A program made the translations under genes and the position numbers. This document shows positions 8,322-16,260 of a stretch of DNA of 64,000 nucleotides, one piece after another. Position 1 is the stretch's first letter, and each line of letters begins with the position of its first letter. This DNA is from Bombella dulcis (GTDB taxonomy: Bacteria; Pseudomonadota; Alphaproteobacteria; Acetobacterales; Acetobacteraceae): the NCBI RefSeq assembly GCF_026385505.1, contig NZ_JANIDV010000002.1, positions 62,001-126,000 on the forward strand, read 5' to 3'. The notes beneath the pieces are model-generated. The model made no database searches, had not been told where the DNA came from, and worked only from the letters and a program-made list of their open reading frames with translations.

Positions 8322-9371
8322 TCAGATCCGCTCGCTGGTGGTTGTCGTGGTCGGGCTGTTGTCTCGGGTTCCCTCGCCGAAACCGGCCTCATGACGGTAA
8401 CCGCCGATCAGGACGGAATGCAGGTCGGACCCGAAATTGCGGACACGGTCCATTGCCCCCTTGTTGCGGCGGACGAGCAGGTTGTAGCCCAGCACGGCCG
8501 GAACGGCGGTTGCCAGACCGATGGCCGTCATGATGAGGGATTCACCAACCGGACCGGCGACCTTGTCGATGGATGCCTGACCGGCAATGCCGATGGCTGT
8601 CAGGGCGTGATAGATGCCCCAGACCGTACCGAACAGACCGATGAAGGGTGAGGTGGACCCGACCGTTCCAAGGAAGGCCAGACCGCCCTGAAGGCGCGTG
8701 TTGATGGTCTCCAGGGCACGCTGGATGGACATGGCCGTCCATGAATGAAGGTCGATGGAATCCCGCATGGAGCCTTCATGATGGCGGGCGGCCACGATGC
8801 CCGTCTCGGCGATGTAGCGGAACGGGGAATCGGCCTTCAGTGTCTGTGCGCCATCCTGAATGGTCTTCTGGGTCCAGAAATTCTGGTTGACGGCTCTGGA
8901 GGCACGGAAGAGGCGGGCCTGTTCGATGAATTTGCTGATCATGATGATCCATGTCCCCAGGGACATGATGGCCATGATGAGCAGCACGCCACGGGCAATG
9001 ATGTCGCCATTCTTCCACAGGGCACCCAGCCCGTAGGGGTTGCCCTTAGGGGCCTCATCGGCAGGCCTGTCGCTGACCGGTGTTGCCGTGACGGGTGTTC
9101 CGCCTTCAGCCCCGGCGGGGGGAGCCGCAGCGGCGGTGCCAGCCGGTGGAGCGGCAGGCGTCGTTCCGGCCGGGGGGGCAGCCGGTGTTGTCCCGGCGGG
9201 GGGCTGGGCTGACATCGTGGCCCCGGCAGGCGGAACAGCGGGTGCGGCATCCTGTGCGAATGCAGCGGAGGCCAGCGGCGTGGCCGCCAGAGTCAGGGCC
9301 AGGGCCGTGCCATAGACAGCGCGCGCCCTGGGCGCAGCGGCAGTTACGGGGAGGCGGAACAGTCTGGTCAT
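8322..9371 (-). CDS. exbB: ExbB/TolQ/MotA-family proton channel protein with Pro-Ala-rich N-terminus
   Basis: About 349 residues. A signal sequence ends near AFA-QD (about residue 40), followed by a low-complexity linker with five PPAG units (VPPAGATM, QPPAGTTPAAPPAGTTPAAPPAGTAAAAPPAGAEG). Then come the ExbB helices: ARGVLLIMAIMSLGTWIIMIS, LAFLGTVGSTSPFIGLFGTVWGIYHAL and SLIMTAIGLATAVPAVLGYNLLVRR. It forms the pentameric proton channel that energises TonB. AAGGAT about 10 bases before the ATG at 9371 supports that start; ATG at 9380 is the alternative. Confidence 0.92.
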   Translation of the reverse strand: MTRLFRLPVTAAAPRARAVYGTALALTLAATPLASAAFAQDAAPAVPPAGATMSAQPPAGTTPAAPPAGTTPAAPPAGTAAAAPPAGAEGGTPVTATPVSDRPADEAPKGNPYGLGALWKNGDIIARGVLLIMAIMSLGTWIIMISKFIEQARLFRASRAVNQNFWTQKTIQDGAQTLKADSPFRYIAETGIVAARHHEGSMRDSIDLHSWTAMSIQRALETINTRLQGGLAFLGTVGSTSPFIGLFGTVWGIYHALTAIGIAGQASIDKVAGPVGESLIMTAIGLATAVPAVLGYNLLVRRNKGAMDRVRNFGSDLHSVLIGGYRHEAGFGEGTRDNSPTTTTTSERI

Positions 9372-9419
9372 GAATCCCATATCCTTGTCTAAAAAAGCAC
9401 CCGTCTGAAGGTGCGCCGG

Positions 9420-9474
9420 CGGGAGGAGCCTCCCGTGGCTTGTTGTCCTGTCATCCCTGCCGCTCCTGGCAGGG
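9420..9474 (-). other. Two hairpins in the tonB-exbB spacer
   Basis: Inverted repeats CGGGAGG-AG-CCTCCCG (9420-9435) and CCCTGCC-GCTCCT-GGCAGGG (9455-9474) lie in the roughly 200-base gap between tonB and exbB. With no T tracts they look like mRNA processing or stability elements rather than terminators; this is inference. Confidence 0.45.
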
Positions 9475-9570
9475 TGGGACAATGTTGAAAAACGGTCTGC
9501 TGCCCCGTGTCCCTTCAGGTATGCCCAGGAGGAAGGCAGCATGATGCTGGTCTGTCAGGTCGGCGTGTCC

Positions 9571-10263
9571 TCACTCATCACCGAGGGTGAAGTCAACATG
9601 CAGGACGTGGTTGTGCTCCACGACCGGCTGCCCGCCCACCACGGCTGGCTGATACCGGACTGCCGAATGCTCGAGGAAGTCCAGCGCACTTTCGGCGAAG
9701 TCATGGCCGCCTTTAACATTCAGCAGCTTGCAATGCGCCGGCTTGCCATTGGTGAGAATGTCGCAGGAGGCTGTCACGGATCCTTCGCGGTTTTCCTCCT
9801 GTGCTTCCTCCGGATATTCCGGACGCACGTTGTTGATGGGCGAAGCCCCGGCGGAATGGTCATTCTCGGAAGAGCTGGCACTGGAGCTGGCTGCCGGTGC
9901 GGCCGCTGCTGAAGACTGGGCCGGAGCGGATGGCGCAGGCTGGGGCGCAGCGGCCTTCGGCTTGGGAGACCTCTGGTGGCTGTGCTGGATCGGTGGCTTG
10001 GGCGGCGGTGCCACCTTGATCTTTGGCGGAGGAATGTAGGGTGGTGGCGGCTGGACCATCACCGGCTGTGGCGGTGGAGGCGGCGGTGGTGGAGGTGGTG
10101 CCTCCGTGATGACCCGTGTCTGGATGGGCGGATGCACGGGCGCGGGCTTTTCCGTCCGTGTGAGTGTCAGGGCATAGACCACCAGACCGATGGCCAGGAA
10201 GGCTACGACAACGGCAACGATATAATCTGTCGGCTTGCGTTGCTGGGCGGCATAGCTTTTCAT
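9571..10263 (-). CDS. tonB: Energy transducer TonB
   Basis: 230 residues. An N-terminal membrane anchor (IVAVVVAFLAIGLVVYALTL) is followed by a very proline-rich periplasmic spacer with a run of about ten prolines near residues 56-65 and Lys-Pro repeats. The C-terminal TonB domain begins NVRPEYPEEAQEENREGSVT, with the family YP and EG pattern, and ends at VDFTLGDE. It transmits proton motive force from ExbBD to outer-membrane receptors such as the one at 22.8-25.0 kb. It is first in the operon. Confidence 0.93.
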   Translation of the reverse strand: MKSYAAQQRKPTDYIVAVVVAFLAIGLVVYALTLTRTEKPAPVHPPIQTRVITEAPPPPPPPPPPQPVMVQPPPPYIPPPKIKVAPPPKPPIQHSHQRSPKPKAAAPQPAPSAPAQSSAAAAPAASSSASSSENDHSAGASPINNVRPEYPEEAQEENREGSVTASCDILTNGKPAHCKLLNVKGGHDFAESALDFLEHSAVRYQPAVVGGQPVVEHNHVLHVDFTLGDE

Positions 10264-10833
10264 TCTGAAACCTTCTTACCCTTTTCCCTTGCCGTCTGGT
10301 CTGGCGTTTCTTTTCGGCAGGACAGTCCTGCCAACATGACTGTTTCCCCACACGGCAGGAGGAAAAACCCCTCGCCCGTCATGACGGTGTGGGTGCGGTG
10401 CCAGCCTGAGACTCACGGAGAGACATCTTCCGGGAGAGGGCCAGCAGACCCGTACGGGATGGCTCCCGTATCGGTTCCTTTACCAATGGCCCAAGCTGCC
10501 CCTGTGATGCAAGTGGTGTTATGCGACTCTTTCTCATATCACTCTGTGGATGGAATAGGGGAATGATGTGGATATTTCTGGAGGCATTTTCAGGGATGGC
10601 AGATTTCTCCCGTTTTTTATGAAGATCAGTCGATGGTGATGGGGGTGGGGCTGTGAATTCTTTTGGCTGGCCCTTCCTATGGAAAGAACAGATTTTTCTG
10701 GTCAAATGCCGGGATTGCGCTGCAAGTAACGTATTTCAGTAGTGGAAATTCCAGGAATCAGCCTCTGAAAACAGGAAGGGCATGATCCTTTTTCAGGACC
10801 ATGCCCGTCTGTCATTCAACCGGACCGTGACCT
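10264..10833. other. Intergenic region upstream of tonB and downstream of prfB
   Basis: About 570 bases with no convincing gene; the open frames there lack family features and good start signals. It must contain the tonB promoter on the minus strand, but no clean -35/-10 pair or Fur-box-like palindrome was recognised. The prfB terminator lies at its right end. Confidence 0.4.
10778..10806 (-). terminator. Putative terminator of prfB
   Basis: The arms GGGCATG and CATGCCC, extended by TCCT/AGGA across one mismatch, form a stem-loop about 28 bases after the prfB stop. A short TTTT lies a few bases downstream on the minus strand, so this is a weak-tailed rho-independent candidate. Confidence 0.6.
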
Positions 10834-11965
10834 TTACTGGGCCGTGGCACTGGCCTCCGAGCGTGTGGCACTCACACGCTGTGCCAGAGAGGCGGCCATG
10901 AACTCGTCCAGATCACCGTCGAGAACGGCATCAGGGTTGCCTTTCTCGATGTTGGTCCGCAGGTCCTTGACGAGCTGATAGGGAGCCAGAACGTAAGACC
11001 GTATCTGATGGCCCCAGCCGATGTCCGTTTTGGCAGCTTCGGCAGCGGAGGCTTCGGCTTCCCGCTTCTGAAGTTCGGCCTCATAGAGGCGGGCTTTCAG
11101 CATTTCCATGGCCGTGGCCCGGTTGCGATGCTGGGAGCGGTCCGTCTGGCAGGCCACGACGATGCCGGTCGGGATATGGGTGATGCGGATGGCGGAGTCC
11201 GTCTTGTTGACGTGCTGTCCACCCGCTCCGGAGGCCCGGAACGTGTCCACCCGCAGGTCGGAATCGATGATCTCGATTTCGATGGAATCATCCACGACAG
11301 GCGAGATGTAGATGGAGGCAAAGGATGTCTGCCGCCGTGCGGCAGAGTCGAAGGGGGAGATACGCACGAGGCGATGCACTCCGGCCTCCGTCTTCAGCCA
11401 GCCATAGGCGTTGGGACCGCTGACGAGGATCGTGGCGGATTTCAGTCCCGCCTGTTCCCCCTCGCTGCTTTCCATCATGGACACTTTGTAGCCATGTTTC
11501 TCGGACCAGCGCGTGTACATGCGCAGCAGCATTTCAGCCCAGTCCTGCGCTTCCGTTCCACCGGCACCGGCATTGACTTCAAGATAGCAGTCATTGCTGT
11601 CGGCCTCACCGGAGAGGAGGCTTTCCGTCTCCCGCTGCTGGGCCTGGGCGGCAAGGTTCCGCAGGGTGGTGAGACCTTCCTGAACGACGGCGTCGTCATT
11701 TTCCATCTCGGCCAGTTCGACGAGGTCCAGCGTGTCCTGCACGTCGGCTTCCAGAGCTTCGACCCCCTCAATCTGGTTGGCGAGCATGGTGCGCTCACGC
11801 ATCAGCTTCTGGGCGGCATCCGGGTTGTTCCAGAGTTCCGGGTCTTCAGAGAGATGATTCAGTTCGGCGAGGCGTGTTTTGGCGACATCCCAGTCAAAGA
11901 TGCCTCCTCAGCAGTGCCACCGACTGCTTGATCTGTTCGGAGAGGGCTTCGGTCTCAGCCGACAT
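10834..11965 (-). CDS. prfB: Peptide chain release factor 2, expressed by programmed +1 frameshift
   Basis: Translation starts at ATG 11965 ([16 protein letters not shown]...LLRRHL), reaches an in-frame TGA at 11896-11894 after 23 codons, and continues in the +1 frame ([14 protein letters not shown]...) to 10834, giving about 376 residues. The RF2 features are present: SPF, the stop-codon recognition tripeptide, in [11 protein letters not shown], and the catalytic GGQ in [13 protein letters not shown]. It releases peptides at UGA and UAA. It lies 39 bases after the gene for penicillin-binding protein 1A, probably in the same transcript. The break is regulatory and does not make this a pseudogene. 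Confidence 0.95.
11893..11908 (-). promoter_or_regulatory. prfB: prfB +1 programmed frameshift site
   Basis: On the minus strand the sequence reads AGGAGG-CAT-CTT-TGA-C: an internal Shine-Dalgarno-like AGGAGG (11908-11903), a spacer codon, the slippery CTT and the UGA stop followed by C. This is the known autoregulatory arrangement in bacterial prfB: low RF2 lets the ribosome shift +1 at CUU U and read on. Confidence 0.95.
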
Positions 11966-12004
11966 CAGGCGTTCTCCTGTTTCCTTCAGGTTAGTGTTGC
12001 TGCC

Positions 12005-14530
12005 TTAGTACAGACCACCAACGCCAATGTCACCTCCTTCTGCCGAGTTTGCCCTGTCCTGCGACGGGGAGCCAGAGGGTGCCGGGCTGCCGGTCTGGCC
12101 CGTCGTGCCGTCAGAGGAGCTGGGCATGTCCGTTTCGGAGTCAGGAATCATGTCCGCACCGGTATCGGCAGCGGTAAGGGCCTGCGTTCCAGCTCCGAAG
12201 CCATGCAGTGGCACGGAGGCACCCGGAATCTGGTCCGTCTTGAAGGCATCAGTGGCCCGGATGCGGCCAGTATCATACTCCGCCAGGGTGATGCCATCCG
12301 GTGCAGGGAACTCGAGCCGGGGGCGGGTGGCGAAAACGGCTTTCATGATGCCGTTCCAGATCGGTCCGGCCAGATGGCCACCCGTCTCGTTCTTGCCCAG
12401 GCTGCGGGGAGCATCATAGCCGATCCACACCACCGTGACAGTATCGGGGGAGAAGCCGGCGAACCAGGCGTCATGGTAATCCTGGCTGGTGCCGGTCTTC
12501 CCGGCGATGGGGCGGTCGATCCCGGTTCCGGCCCGGACACCCGTCCCACGGGCGATGACGTCCCGCATCATGGTGGTGATCTGGAAGGCACTCTGGGGCG
12601 AGGCCAGAACCGGGCGGCCATCATGGATGACGGGCAGGCCGTTCTCGGTCGTGACCGTGCGCTGGTTGGCCTGATTGCGCCAGATGATGGTGCCATCCGG
12701 GTTCTGGATGTAGTCGATCAGGCTGGGGGTGATGCTGTGGCCGCCGTTGGCAATGGCCGCATAGGCCCCGGCTTCCCGCAGGACGGTGGTTTCCACGGCA
12801 CCGAGGGCGGCAGGAAGGTAGGGAGGCATGCTGTCGACCATGCCGGAGCGGACTGCCATGTCGCTGACAGCCTTCATGCCCAGATGGGCCGCCACACGGA
12901 TGGTCACGAGGTTGCGGCTTTCCCGCAGGGCATCGTGCAGGGTGGTGGGCCCCCAGTTGTCATGCTCGTAATTCTGCGGCTTCCAGTCCCCGAAGCTGAT
13001 GGGGGAATCATCGAAGGTCTCGGAAGGGGAAATGTCCCGTTCCATCGCTGCCAGATAGACCAGCGGCTTGAAGGAAGACCCCGGCTGACGCTGGGCCTGT
13101 GTGACACGGTTGAACTGGCTCTGCTGGAAGGACCAGCCGCCCACGAGGGCCAGGACACGCCCCGTGTGGGCATCCAGCGTGACGGTTGCCCCTTCCACCT
13201 GTGGTACCTGTTCCAGTGCTGCCGAGCCGTCATCCTGCGGCTCGATCATCACGAGGTCACCCTCCTGAAGTGGGTGGGTGGGGTGGCTCCAGGCAACATC
13301 CACCTTGCGGATCAGGGCCGTATGGGCCTCACGGGCTTTCACCCAGCCGACACGGGCAGCAGGTTCGGGAGACAGGACAACGGCCAGACGCCATGCGGGC
13401 AACATGCCCGCCGGACCTTTCTGCTGGGCCATGCTGGTCTGCCAGTCCATCAGGGCGGCACTGTCCAGATGACCGACCGTGCCGTGCCAGCCCTCATGGG
13501 TGCGGGCATAGGCCATCAGCCCTTCCCGCAGCAGTTTCGTGCTGACCTGCTGAAGATGCGGGTCCAGACTGGTATGGACATCCAGCCCGCCTTCGGTCGT
13601 TTGTTCCTCGCTATAGAGGGATGTCAGCTGGCGGCGGACTTCCGCAGCAAACCATTCGGAACTGGCAAGCGGGCCGAAGCGCACCTGCCCCTGCGGAACA
13701 AGCGGGTCCTGCTTGGCCTGCTGTGCCTCATCTGCCGGGATGGCATGGGTCTCGCCCATCCGGTCCAGCACCCAGTTGCGCCGCCACATGGCGGCCTTGG
13801 GGTGGAGGAATGGATTATAGTTGCTGGGTGATTTGGGCATGCTGGCAAGCATGGCCGCCTCGGCATCGTTCAGCTGGTCCAGCGTCTTGTTGAAGTAGGT
13901 CTGTGCCGCCGCCTCGACCCCGTAAGCCCCATTCCCCAGATAAATGCCGTTCAGGTAGATTTCCAGAATCCGGTCCTTGGAGAGCGTATGCTCGATCCGC
14001 ATGGCGAGCAGGGCTTCCCGGACCTTCCGTTCGATGGTCAGGCTGTTGTTGTTCAGCAGCATGACCTTGGCCACCTGCTGGGTGATGGTCGAGGCTCCCA
14101 GTGGCCGTTTTCCCTGATGGGTGAGGATGCTGACGATGTCCGTCACGCCTGCCCGCAGCATGGCCAGCGGGTCCACGCCACCATGTGAATAGAAGTTCTG
14201 GTCCTCCGCAGCGATGAAGGCGTTGCGGACGAGTGGCGGAATGGCCCGGATGGGCACATAGATGCGCCGCTCGTGGGACAGTTCGGCCATGAGCTGGTCA
14301 TCAGACGTGTAAAGGCGGCTGACCACGGGGGGCTTGTAATGCTGGAGGGCGTCCACGCTGGGCAGGTTGGCACTGAGATGGGCATACAGTCCCACTCCGG
14401 CGAGAAGCGTGCCGGAGACGGCCAGTGTGCCAAGGCCAAGGGCAGCCCCCATCAGAAACCGCCAGCGGCGGAAACGGGGTTTCTGGGATGGCGAGGGCGG
14501 GCTGTCTGGCAGCATGGAGGAACGCTTCAT
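12005..14530 (-). CDS. mrcA: Penicillin-binding protein 1A (bifunctional transglycosylase/transpeptidase)
   Basis: 841 residues with one N-terminal membrane anchor (FLMGAALGLGTLAVSGTLLAGVGLY, about 26-50). The GT51 glycosyltransferase domain has FIAAEDQNFYSHGGVD (catalytic Glu near 109) and GASTITQQVAK; the transpeptidase domain has the acyl-serine motif SSFK (in QPGSSFKPL) and KTGTS. It polymerises and cross-links peptidoglycan outside the inner membrane. The C-terminal tail is Ser/Gly/Pro-rich and probably disordered. prfB follows closely on the same strand; rph is divergent. Confidence 0.93.
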   Translation of the reverse strand: MKRSSMLPDSPPSPSQKPRFRRWRFLMGAALGLGTLAVSGTLLAGVGLYAHLSANLPSVDALQHYKPPVVSRLYTSDDQLMAELSHERRIYVPIRAIPPLVRNAFIAAEDQNFYSHGGVDPLAMLRAGVTDIVSILTHQGKRPLGASTITQQVAKVMLLNNNSLTIERKVREALLAMRIEHTLSKDRILEIYLNGIYLGNGAYGVEAAAQTYFNKTLDQLNDAEAAMLASMPKSPSNYNPFLHPKAAMWRRNWVLDRMGETHAIPADEAQQAKQDPLVPQGQVRFGPLASSEWFAAEVRRQLTSLYSEEQTTEGGLDVHTSLDPHLQQVSTKLLREGLMAYARTHEGWHGTVGHLDSAALMDWQTSMAQQKGPAGMLPAWRLAVVLSPEPAARVGWVKAREAHTALIRKVDVAWSHPTHPLQEGDLVMIEPQDDGSAALEQVPQVEGATVTLDAHTGRVLALVGGWSFQQSQFNRVTQAQRQPGSSFKPLVYLAAMERDISPSETFDDSPISFGDWKPQNYEHDNWGPTTLHDALRESRNLVTIRVAAHLGMKAVSDMAVRSGMVDSMPPYLPAALGAVETTVLREAGAYAAIANGGHSITPSLIDYIQNPDGTIIWRNQANQRTVTTENGLPVIHDGRPVLASPQSAFQITTMMRDVIARGTGVRAGTGIDRPIAGKTGTSQDYHDAWFAGFSPDTVTVVWIGYDAPRSLGKNETGGHLAGPIWNGIMKAVFATRPRLEFPAPDGITLAEYDTGRIRATDAFKTDQIPGASVPLHGFGAGTQALTAADTGADMIPDSETDMPSSSDGTTGQTGSPAPSGSPSQDRANSAEGGDIGVGGLY

Positions 14531-14703
14531 GCCCCTCTTATAACATGGCCTGCAAAAGAACGGGAAGAAGCAGCCTGTTGCCTATTTTTTGCGTGTGGGG
14601 ATGGCCGGTGAGGTGGGGTGTGCCTATGGTAGGGGCCTGTCATGGGAGTCTGGTTCAGTCTGTCCCATGTGGATTTTCAATGAAGATTTAAGGACCATGT
14701 TTC

Positions 14704-15420
14704 ATGTTTGAACGTCCCTCAGGCCGTACTGATGATGCCCTCCGCCCGGTCACGATCGAGACCGGTTTTTCCACTCATGCGGAAGGGTCTGCGCTGATTC
14801 GTGTCGGGGGGACGGAAGTGCTCTGCACGGCGTCTGTCGAGACACGGGTGCCGCCGTTCCTGCGGGGGCAGGGGCAGGGCTGGGTCACCGCAGAATATGG
14901 GATGCTGCCCCGTGCCACCCACACCCGTGGCTCCCGTGAGGCCGCCCGGGGCAAGCAGTCCGGCCGCACGCAGGAGATTCAGCGTCTCATTGGCCGTTCC
15001 CTGCGGGCCTGCGTGGACCTCAAGGCTCTGGGTGAGTGCATGATCACGCTGGACTGTGACGTGCTGAATGCGGATGGTGGCACACGCTGCGCCTCCATCA
15101 CCGGGGCATGGGTGGCTCTGGCCATCGCTCTGGAAGGCATGGGCAAGTCGAAGGCCCTGACCGGACAGGTTGCTGCCGTGTCCTGCGGGCTGACGGATGC
15201 TGGCCCGGTACTGGACCTTGATTATGACGAAGACAGCAGCGCACAGGCTGACACCAACTTCGTTCTGACGGCTGATGGCGGTATCGTGGAGATTCAGGGC
15301 ACGGCGGAAGAGCGTCCTTTCCGTCCTGAAGAATTCCAGATTCTGTTTGATCTGGCACAGAAGGGCACAAAGGAACTGTTCGCCGTACAGAAGGAAGCTC
15401 TGGCCCGCAGGAAGGGCTGA
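14704..15420 (+). CDS. rph: Ribonuclease PH
   Basis: 238 residues, full length for the family. Conserved blocks include the opening [21 protein letters not shown], the phosphate-binding [26 protein letters not shown] and the catalytic-side [13 protein letters not shown]. It is a phosphorolytic 3'-to-5' exoribonuclease that trims tRNA 3' ends. It is followed after about 30 bases by rdgB, a common pairing in Alphaproteobacteria. Confidence 0.96.
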   Translation: MFERPSGRTDDALRPVTIETGFSTHAEGSALIRVGGTEVLCTASVETRVPPFLRGQGQGWVTAEYGMLPRATHTRGSREAARGKQSGRTQEIQRLIGRSLRACVDLKALGECMITLDCDVLNADGGTRCASITGAWVALAIALEGMGKSKALTGQVAAVSCGLTDAGPVLDLDYDEDSSAQADTNFVLTADGGIVEIQGTAEERPFRPEEFQILFDLAQKGTKELFAVQKEALARRKG

Positions 15421-15451
15421 GCTTCAGCAAAATGGAAGAAGGAATGGCTGG

Positions 15452-16072
15452 ATGAGTGGACAGGATTGCACCCGCCGTCTTGAGCATGGCAGCGAGATTG
15501 TTCTGGCGAGCCATAATAAAGGTAAATTGCGGGAATTTTCTCTCCTGCTGGCAGAGGGCGGCATCACGGTCCGCTCGGCTGCTGAACTGGACCTGCCGGA
15601 ACCGGAAGAAACGGCAACCGACTTTGAGGGCAATGCGCTCATCAAGGCGGAAGCGGCAGCCAGGGCAACCGGCCTGCCTGCGCTGGCCGATGATTCCGGC
15701 TTCTGCGTGGCGGCACTGGATGGCAGTCCGGGTGTCTATTCCGCCCGCTGGGCAGGCCCGCAGCGGGACATGGCACTGGCGATGAACCGTGTTCATGAGG
15801 AAATGCAGGCCAGCGGGTCAGTCGACGGAACGGCGTCTTTTGTGGTGGTGCTGTGTCTGGCATGGCCGGATGGTATGCATCGTTTCGTGCGGGGTGAATG
15901 TCGGGGACAGGTTTCATGGCCTCCGAGAGGAGAGCATGGGCATGGCTATGACCCGATGTTCACTCCTGAAGGTGAAAGCCGTACCTTCGCTGAGATGGGC
16001 GAGATGGAGAAGAACCGTTTCAGCCATCGTGGACAGGCGATGGAGCAGTTTCTGAAGGATTGTGTGGGCTGA
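15452..16072 (+). CDS. rdgB: XTP/dITP diphosphatase (RdgB/HAM1 family)
   Basis: 206 residues. The Ham1 motifs are present: IVLASHNKGKLREF near the N-terminus, ALADDSGFCVAALDGSPGVYSARWAG in the middle and GHGYDPMF further on. It removes non-canonical purine nucleotides (dITP, XTP) from the pool. The ATG at 15452, preceded by AGAAGGAA, is chosen; longer in-frame starts would overlap rph. Confidence 0.94.
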   Translation: MSGQDCTRRLEHGSEIVLASHNKGKLREFSLLLAEGGITVRSAAELDLPEPEETATDFEGNALIKAEAAARATGLPALADDSGFCVAALDGSPGVYSARWAGPQRDMALAMNRVHEEMQASGSVDGTASFVVVLCLAWPDGMHRFVRGECRGQVSWPPRGEHGHGYDPMFTPEGESRTFAEMGEMEKNRFSHRGQAMEQFLKDCVG

Positions 16073-16078
16073 GGGAAC

Positions 16079-16120
16079 AGGCAGGCACATGGTACCATGT
16101 GCCTGCCTCTCCGTCGGAGA
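16079..16120. terminator. Double hairpin after rdgB, including a perfect 30-bp palindrome
   Basis: Bases 16079-16108 are a perfect palindrome of two 15-base halves (first half AGGCAGGCACATGGT), directly followed by a second small repeat TCTCCG-T-CGGAGA (16108-16120). There is no T tract. It could stop transcription or stabilise the rph-rdgB mRNA; an uninterrupted palindrome can also form a cruciform or bind a dimeric protein. Confidence 0.5.
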
Positions 16121-16260
16121 GCCGGATGAAGTGTGACAGTTTTCTGACAAAAACAAATCACGCCTTCACAAGGGAATAGGAGAGTATTTAATAAAAAATA
16201 CTATTCATAAAAGTGGTAATTGGATGCTTCATGCGGACAGGCGGGCAATTAGGGCGTGTG

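Noticed and set aside
10379-10705. Minus-strand open frame of 108 codons between tonB and prfB
   Set aside because: Its composition is unlike a protein family, there is no ribosome-binding site, and it lies in a plausible promoter region.
10264-10833. Fur box upstream of the TonB operon
   Set aside because: No GATAATGATAATCATTATC-like palindrome was found.
11834-11965. prfB as a frameshifted pseudogene
   Set aside because: The break is exactly the AGGAGG-NNN-CTT-TGA-C programmed site and the rest of RF2 is intact.
11879-13831. Long plus-strand open frame (650 codons)
   Set aside because: It is antisense to the penicillin-binding protein 1A and prfB genes.
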